From Paenibacillus humicola (GTDB lineage: Bacteria; Bacillota; Bacilli; Paenibacillales; Paenibacillaceae), in contig NZ_JAQGPL010000001.1 of the NCBI RefSeq assembly GCF_028826105.1, forward strand, positions 683,501 through 747,500: a DNA stretch of 64,000 bases, given 5' to 3'. The notes beneath the pieces are model-generated. The model was not told where the DNA came from and made no database searches. It was given only the letters and a program-made list of their open reading frames with translations. Below are positions 60,061 to 64,000 of the stretch, in pieces. The position numbers were made by a program, and so were the translations under genes. The first letter of the stretch is position 1. Every line of letters begins with the position of its first letter.

Positions 60061-60917
60061 ATTTCCCCTTCAACAGCAAAATTCATTACCAACTGCGAAG
60101 AAAGTTCCTCGTCGGCCGGAATGACCCCGTAGCGTTCTAAAGCCTTCGTCGATGATTCCAACATACGTCTTTTCAAATAATCGCCTTTAACAACCCGAAC
60201 CCGCTTCCCCAGAAAACGGATCTTGGAAAGTAAATACTCCATTTCATCTCCAAGCAAAGAAACCCCGACTCGATAGGTATCGTTCTCCGAATCGTACTCA
60301 ACGTTTTTTTCAAAGCTGGAGAAGGCGTACAGGATACGGGACAACTCTGCGTTATAAACAGGGACAATTTCAATAATCACTTCATTTTTACGCGATTCAA
60401 GCGTTTTTCCGATCCTTTTTAGAATGCTTTCGGCTGCTGACGGCTCAATAGGTTCTGGTGTGACGGAATGAACCTTTTTCAGCCGGGTGCTCATAAAAGC
60501 ATGAGGCCGTGTGCGATGCCAAAGCAAATACCACTCTCTTTTGACCATGGAGTATTCCAGCTTATACGGAATCCCGGAATGGTCTGTATTTACACGCCCG
60601 CCCTTGACCTCGTAGGTTATACGGATGCCCGTCTTATTCATGATGTGGCGGCGCAAAGGCCGCAGGAGCGGGTGGTAGACCTGCTTTTCCATTGTACGGG
60701 CTTTTTCAATCAAGTGATGGGATATATCCATCACTTGATCAGATTCGAGAACTGAACGTAGCATGTCCAAAGTGTCTGCAGTGAAAGCATCTGCCGCCGC
60801 GGGATGCTCCAGCATGGTCTTTAGCCAAGCCCGTTCATGCGAAGTGACCATGAAGGTACCGGAATCCTCCAACCGGGAAATGATCTGGTGATTGAATATT
60901 TTCTCAAACAGATTCAT
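60045..60917 (-). CDS. WYL-domain protein (second of a pair)
   Basis: A 290-residue protein. The middle contains the WYL-like core: [10 protein letters not shown], later [19 protein letters not shown] and the C-terminal [20 protein letters not shown]. The N-terminal 100 residues lack a clear helix-turn-helix, unlike its neighbour. I place the start at ATG 60917, after AAGGAG that lies inside the upstream gene. WYL domains are ligand sensors, often of nucleic-acid fragments. Confidence 0.82.
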   Translation of the reverse strand: MNLFEKIFNHQIISRLEDSGTFMVTSHERAWLKTMLEHPAAADAFTADTLDMLRSVLESDQVMDISHHLIEKARTMEKQVYHPLLRPLRRHIMNKTGIRITYEVKGGRVNTDHSGIPYKLEYSMVKREWYLLWHRTRPHAFMSTRLKKVHSVTPEPIEPSAAESILKRIGKTLESRKNEVIIEIVPVYNAELSRILYAFSSFEKNVEYDSENDTYRVGVSLLGDEMEYLLSKIRFLGKRVRVVKGDYLKRRMLESSTKALERYGVIPADEELSSQLVMNFAVEGEIWRTT

Positions 60918-62250
60918 AGTAGGACTGAATCTCCTTCCATTCGGCAATCATTTCCCGGCGAAAATGAGCGGGTTCAAGAACCTCACAGCTGGAACCAAAA
61001 CTCCGCAGCCACGGCTTGATTTCGGTAGTACCGTTTACGGTAATCTCATAAATAAAAGAATGTTCATCTTCGAACACAATCTGTCCCCACTGTCCCTGCA
61101 GCATGACCCGTTCTTTGACGAAGTTAGGTTCAGAACCTTCAGGATTATAAAATCGGGCGCGCACCGTAACCGGTCGTCCGGTATCGATCAGCCAACTGTA
61201 GCGTATTTTCTCAGTAAGTTCGTTTTTCTTTTCCTCATACCAAACCTCGTCAACGGATTCGTCCTCTTCAATTTGCGTGATACCTTCCATACGGTATTTT
61301 CGAATCCCCTCTCGGCCATGAGAAAGCAGGTACCATCTTCCATATTGATGATCATAGACAATCTTAAGCGGCAGCGTCTTTTCAGCTTTGCCCTCCGTAT
61401 CCCGTTCAAACAAGGGATTGGTGTTTTTAGAGGCGTAGCTTTTTTCCGACTTCGGTGAGAAGTATAGAAAACGGACTTTGCGGCGGTGACGGATGGCATG
61501 GAGGAGTGTGAACAGATGTGCCTCATCCAGGATCCGCGAGTAGTAATGATATTTATATAAAAATGGCTCTACAGCATATTGCTCGACTTGATTGCGCAAA
61601 AGATGCTTCTTGAGCCCATCACGCAGCAGATATCCTTGAACGGAAGGAACCTGTGTGTTCGCCATCACATCTACAAAATCATATAAATCTAGAAGCTCTT
61701 CATCCGATAAGCTGCGAATCAAGTCGTCTTGAATGCGATACCGGAAGGGGCGAGGACCAAGCTCCCTCTTGATGACTCCGACCTCTTCCAGGTATTTGAG
61801 ATCGGACCGAATCGTTTTTTCGTCAGGCAGAGGAAGATCGGACGGCAGACTGCTGCAGTACATATCCAAGAGCTCCATTGTAGTCAAAGACTGCTCATTC
61901 ATCGCGGCTAATAACAGCGTGATTCGTTGGCTTTCGGATTCCTTGACCGATTTGGCGCGAAATAGAAACAAGAGCAGCGGGTCAGTGGAGTCATAATAGC
62001 TGAACCGAATGGTTTCAGAAAACTCTTTGCTCTGTTCCTGCGGCAAATGCTGGTGCACGGAGCTGATGACCTCTTTGAGCCTCCGGATCGTTTTATCGAA
62101 AGTGTGGACGGAAATGCCCAATCTTTCTGCAAATTGTTGTCTGCTAAACGCCCCGCTTGTCAGCACCAGCATACGCAGGAATTGAATTTCTTTATCAAAG
62201 CTTTCCTTAGCCAAAGAGATCCCCCGTTCAAATGATGCAGCTTCTTCCAT
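60904..62250 (-). CDS. WYL-domain transcriptional regulator (first of a pair)
   Basis: A 448-residue protein. A helix-turn-helix near residues 33-65 (FSRQQFAERLGISVHTFDKT) and a second winged helix near 110-160 precede the WYL domain at about 265-345 (VRFLYFSPKSEK, then YGRWYLLSHGREGIRKYRM) and the C-terminal extension. ATG at 62250 has no Shine-Dalgarno; TTG twelve codons in follows GGGGGAT and is an alternative. It reads away from the tRNA-like RNA and slipin, in the position of a regulator of them. Confidence 0.88.
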   Translation of the reverse strand: MEEAASFERGISLAKESFDKEIQFLRMLVLTSGAFSRQQFAERLGISVHTFDKTIRRLKEVISSVHQHLPQEQSKEFSETIRFSYYDSTDPLLLFLFRAKSVKESESQRITLLLAAMNEQSLTTMELLDMYCSSLPSDLPLPDEKTIRSDLKYLEEVGVIKRELGPRPFRYRIQDDLIRSLSDEELLDLYDFVDVMANTQVPSVQGYLLRDGLKKHLLRNQVEQYAVEPFLYKYHYYSRILDEAHLFTLLHAIRHRRKVRFLYFSPKSEKSYASKNTNPLFERDTEGKAEKTLPLKIVYDHQYGRWYLLSHGREGIRKYRMEGITQIEEDESVDEVWYEEKKNELTEKIRYSWLIDTGRPVTVRARFYNPEGSEPNFVKERVMLQGQWGQIVFEDEHSFIYEITVNGTTEIKPWLRSFGSSCEVLEPAHFRREMIAEWKEIQSYYESV

Positions 62251-62330
62251 TGTAGCAGGGGAGGGAACTGGACGGAATGGAAAACTTTATGCCCAGTCGT
62301 AATACTTTCGCCATGTTCGGTTCCCGTGGA

Positions 62331-62553
62331 AAGTGCGATTATAGTACCTGTAAGACACCTGGTTCTTATTTGGACGGTCGTAACGAGGCGGGGATATCGT
62401 ATTATCCCGCAGTGCCGTGCCTGTTAGGCTTCGGTATCCTGTACGATCGGATCGGTAAGAATCCACTATTTGGGGTTCGATTCCCCAATCGCCATGGGAG
62501 CGATTCTGGTAGAGCACACTCGACTTTCAATCGAGCGAAAATCTAATCAAAGG
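62331..62553 (+). ncRNA. tRNA-like non-coding RNA region, permuted (Y-RNA-like candidate)
   Basis: In order on the plus strand: a hairpin GGAT-CGGTAAGA-ATCC like a D-arm (about 62448-62464); a perfect T-arm TTGGGG-TTCGATT-CCCCAA (62470-62488); AATCGC (62487-62492) pairing with GCGATT (62500-62505) around a 7-base loop, like an acceptor stem closed by a loop; GGTAGAGCAC like a D-loop; and CTCGA-CTTTCAA-TCGAG (62519-62535) like an anticodon arm. The T-arm precedes the D-loop, so this is not a standard tRNA. Bacterial Y RNAs contain such a tRNA-mimicking module. Upstream, 62331-62435 holds more tRNA-like and hairpin pieces. The exact RNA ends are unknown. Confidence 0.55.
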
Positions 62554-62803
62554 CCAAAGGAGAGAATCCCTAGCGGCTAGCATAAGCGCACTGCAGCTCA
62601 GCCATGTAATCTGTGGATACCGATGAGCGGAACACCGAAGACTTTTGCAGGGTGGAAGAGGAACAAGGCTGGCTGAATGAGGGCCAAACTTCTGAACCGG
62701 ATATCCTTCAAAAGCACCGGCTGACCGCTTATCTCAAACGGATTCCGCCGGAACTCCAGGGGGATTCTTCATCCAATGGTCGAACCATGAGGAGGTAATA
62801 AAG

Positions 62804-63919
62804 ATGTTGAAACAAGTAACCATTCAAGCCGACCAGCGCGGTTTACTTTTCCATAAAGGAAGCTATGTAAAGAAGCTCAATCCGGGGACCTACCGGTATG
62901 TATCGTGGTCGCAACATACCGTTGTCGTGCTGAGTCTCGCGAAGCCGTTCGTTGTAGAGGGAAAAGAGCTGCAGCTGTTCCTTCAAGATGAAGACCTGGT
63001 GCGAGAGCTCGATATCGTACAGGTACAGGACCACGAGTACGTACTGCATTATGAGGACGGCCAATTCGTGCAGCTGCTCAAGCCTGGCACCTACGCCTAT
63101 TGGAACATCTTGAAGAAACACACGTTCCTGTATGCGGATATCCGGAATCCTGAGCTGCCTGCCGAGGTAGACCGCTCGATTCTGGCGAAGCTAGCCATTC
63201 ATGTGCAGTCTTATGAGATCGCAAGCTACGAGTCCGGTTTTTTGTTTTATGATCATGTTCTGCAACGGCAGCTTGCACCCGGGAAATACTACTTCTGGAA
63301 AGGGCCCGTTTCGGTTGTCGTCAAGTCGGTTGACGGAAGACAGCAGCAAATGGATCTTATCGGCCAGGAAATTATGACGGAGGATAAGGTCACACTGCGC
63401 CTGAACTTCGTCTGCCAATACAAGATTGTAAACCCGATGCGTTGCTTGGAAATGAAATCGTTCGACGAGCAGATTCACATCCAGCTTCAGCTCATGCTTC
63501 GGGAGTATGTCGGAACGCTGAAACTGGACGATCTCCTGAAGCGGAAGGAGGACGTAGCCTCGTTCGTCCTGTCCCGTTTACGCGAGAAGGGGGAGGCGTT
63601 CGGAGCACAGTTCCTAAGTGCGGGGGTTAAGGATGTCATTTTACCGGGGGAAATGAAGGAGATCCTAAACACGGTCCTGCTGGCGGAGAAAAAGGCCCAG
63701 GCGAATCTCATCACCCGCCGAGAGGAAACGGCCTCGACCCGAAGTCTGCTGAATACCGCTAAGCTGATGGATGAGAACCAGACGCTGTTCCGTCTGAAGG
63801 AGCTGGAATTCCTCGAGAAAATATGCGAGAAAATCGGGTCTATCTCTGTAACGGGCGGCGGAGACCTGTTGGAACGGCTAAGCTCTCTCATTGGGGATAA
63901 GAAGGCGGCAAGCAAATAA
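62804..63919 (+). CDS. Slipin (band-7/SPFH domain protein)
   Basis: A 371-residue protein. The N-terminal 150 residues form two beta-rich repeats with RGLLFHKGSYVKKLNPGTY and SGFLFYDHVLQRQLAPGKY. The SPFH core follows, with MTEDKVTLRLNFVCQYKIV and a C-terminal coiled helix (LAEKKAQANLITRREETAS). There is no clear membrane helix. This slipin type recurs next to RtcB, Ro60 and other RNA-repair genes. It starts behind GAGGAGG, directly preceded by a small hairpin ATGGT-CGA-ACCAT. Confidence 0.9.
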   Translation: MLKQVTIQADQRGLLFHKGSYVKKLNPGTYRYVSWSQHTVVVLSLAKPFVVEGKELQLFLQDEDLVRELDIVQVQDHEYVLHYEDGQFVQLLKPGTYAYWNILKKHTFLYADIRNPELPAEVDRSILAKLAIHVQSYEIASYESGFLFYDHVLQRQLAPGKYYFWKGPVSVVVKSVDGRQQQMDLIGQEIMTEDKVTLRLNFVCQYKIVNPMRCLEMKSFDEQIHIQLQLMLREYVGTLKLDDLLKRKEDVASFVLSRLREKGEAFGAQFLSAGVKDVILPGEMKEILNTVLLAEKKAQANLITRREETASTRSLLNTAKLMDENQTLFRLKELEFLEKICEKIGSISVTGGGDLLERLSSLIGDKKAASK

Positions 63920-63967
63920 CGGACATGAAGTTGAAACAGCCAATCAGATTGACAAGGAGGGAATCCT

Positions 63968-64000
63968 ATGAGCCGTTACCATCAAGAAATCTTGACTGCG
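63968..64000 (+). CDS. Start of a further gene, cut by the window
   Basis: ATG at 63968 follows AAGGAGG. Only MSRYHQEILTA is visible, too little to identify. Its spacing of 48 bases from slipin indicates the same operon. Genes expected here in RNA-repair operons include a nucleotidyltransferase, RtcB or a Ro60 (TROVE) protein. Confidence 0.6.
   Translation, partial: MSRYHQEILTA

Noticed and set aside
62251..62330. A sigma-54 promoter for the slipin operon, as in rtc operons of Proteobacteria
   Set aside because: No GG-N10-GC element with good flanking match was found; WYL regulators would not need one.
62277..62546. An 89-codon plus-strand frame over the tRNA-like region
   Set aside because: No ribosome site, no family-like sequence, and the DNA is better explained by RNA helices.
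62499..62553. A standard tRNA-Glu gene (anticodon-like TTC)
   Set aside because: The D-stem is incomplete and no T-arm or acceptor 3' strand follows; the only T-arm lies upstream.
62613..62798. A 61-codon frame just before slipin
   Set aside because: Non-ATG start without a ribosome site and no recognisable content; it may be leader of the slipin transcript. Kept as a possibility only.

Overview
The window looks like a chromosomal segment of a GC-rich Bacillota, most likely Paenibacillaceae. The evidence is the gene order: MoxR, DUF58, transglutaminase, guaA, pbuG, then a purEKBCSQLFMNHD operon, with YerB, YerC, DgkB and RlmCD further on. This order is close to Bacillus subtilis, but the DNA is much richer in GC. 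Strong Shine-Dalgarno sequences, sigma-A promoters and guanine riboswitches fit the same assignment. No species can be named from the sequence alone.

Positions 1 to about 41,690 are core genome. A peroxiredoxin and a broken acetyltransferase come first. They are followed by a MoxR/DUF58/transglutaminase operon, two small genes and guaA with its own promoter. Then come pbuG and the twelve-gene purine operon, each behind a guanine riboswitch; the operon also carries a paired PurR-type operator. The operon encodes every step from PRPP to IMP, and guaA makes GMP. After a terminator at 27,067 lie a polysaccharide deacetylase, a lipoprotein with a two-component system, YerB, a PiT phosphate transporter with its DUF47 partner, YerC, a CbiX-like chelatase, DgkB and RlmCD. 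Tandem duplications are unusually common here. Four proteins carry in-frame repeats of 16 to 37 residues, and several intergenic spacers, two of them inside the purine operon, carry minisatellites.

From about 41,700 onward the DNA is AT-richer and accessory. The boundary holds a tRNA-like or tmRNA 3' end with CCA. A 14-bp piece of it recurs 2.4 kb later and encloses a two-gene module: an unknown protein plus an XRE/ImmA metallopeptidase. Next come small genes (one split by a stop codon), an IS110 element, a TIR-domain protein, and an IS21 element nested in a decayed IS110 with a 4-bp target duplication. A large SF1 helicase with an unassigned N-terminal half follows, convergent with a second XRE/ImmA module whose partner carries a sliding-clamp-type motif. 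Small unknown proteins and a tandem repeat complete this part.

The right edge (59,500 to 64,000) is the most interesting part. A macro-domain protein and two WYL-domain proteins run leftward. Slipin and the start of a further gene run rightward. Between them lies a non-coding stretch that folds into tRNA-like pieces in permuted order. This arrangement resembles RNA-repair operons of the RtcB/Ro60/Y-RNA type, but the ligase or Ro gene that would prove it lies beyond the window.
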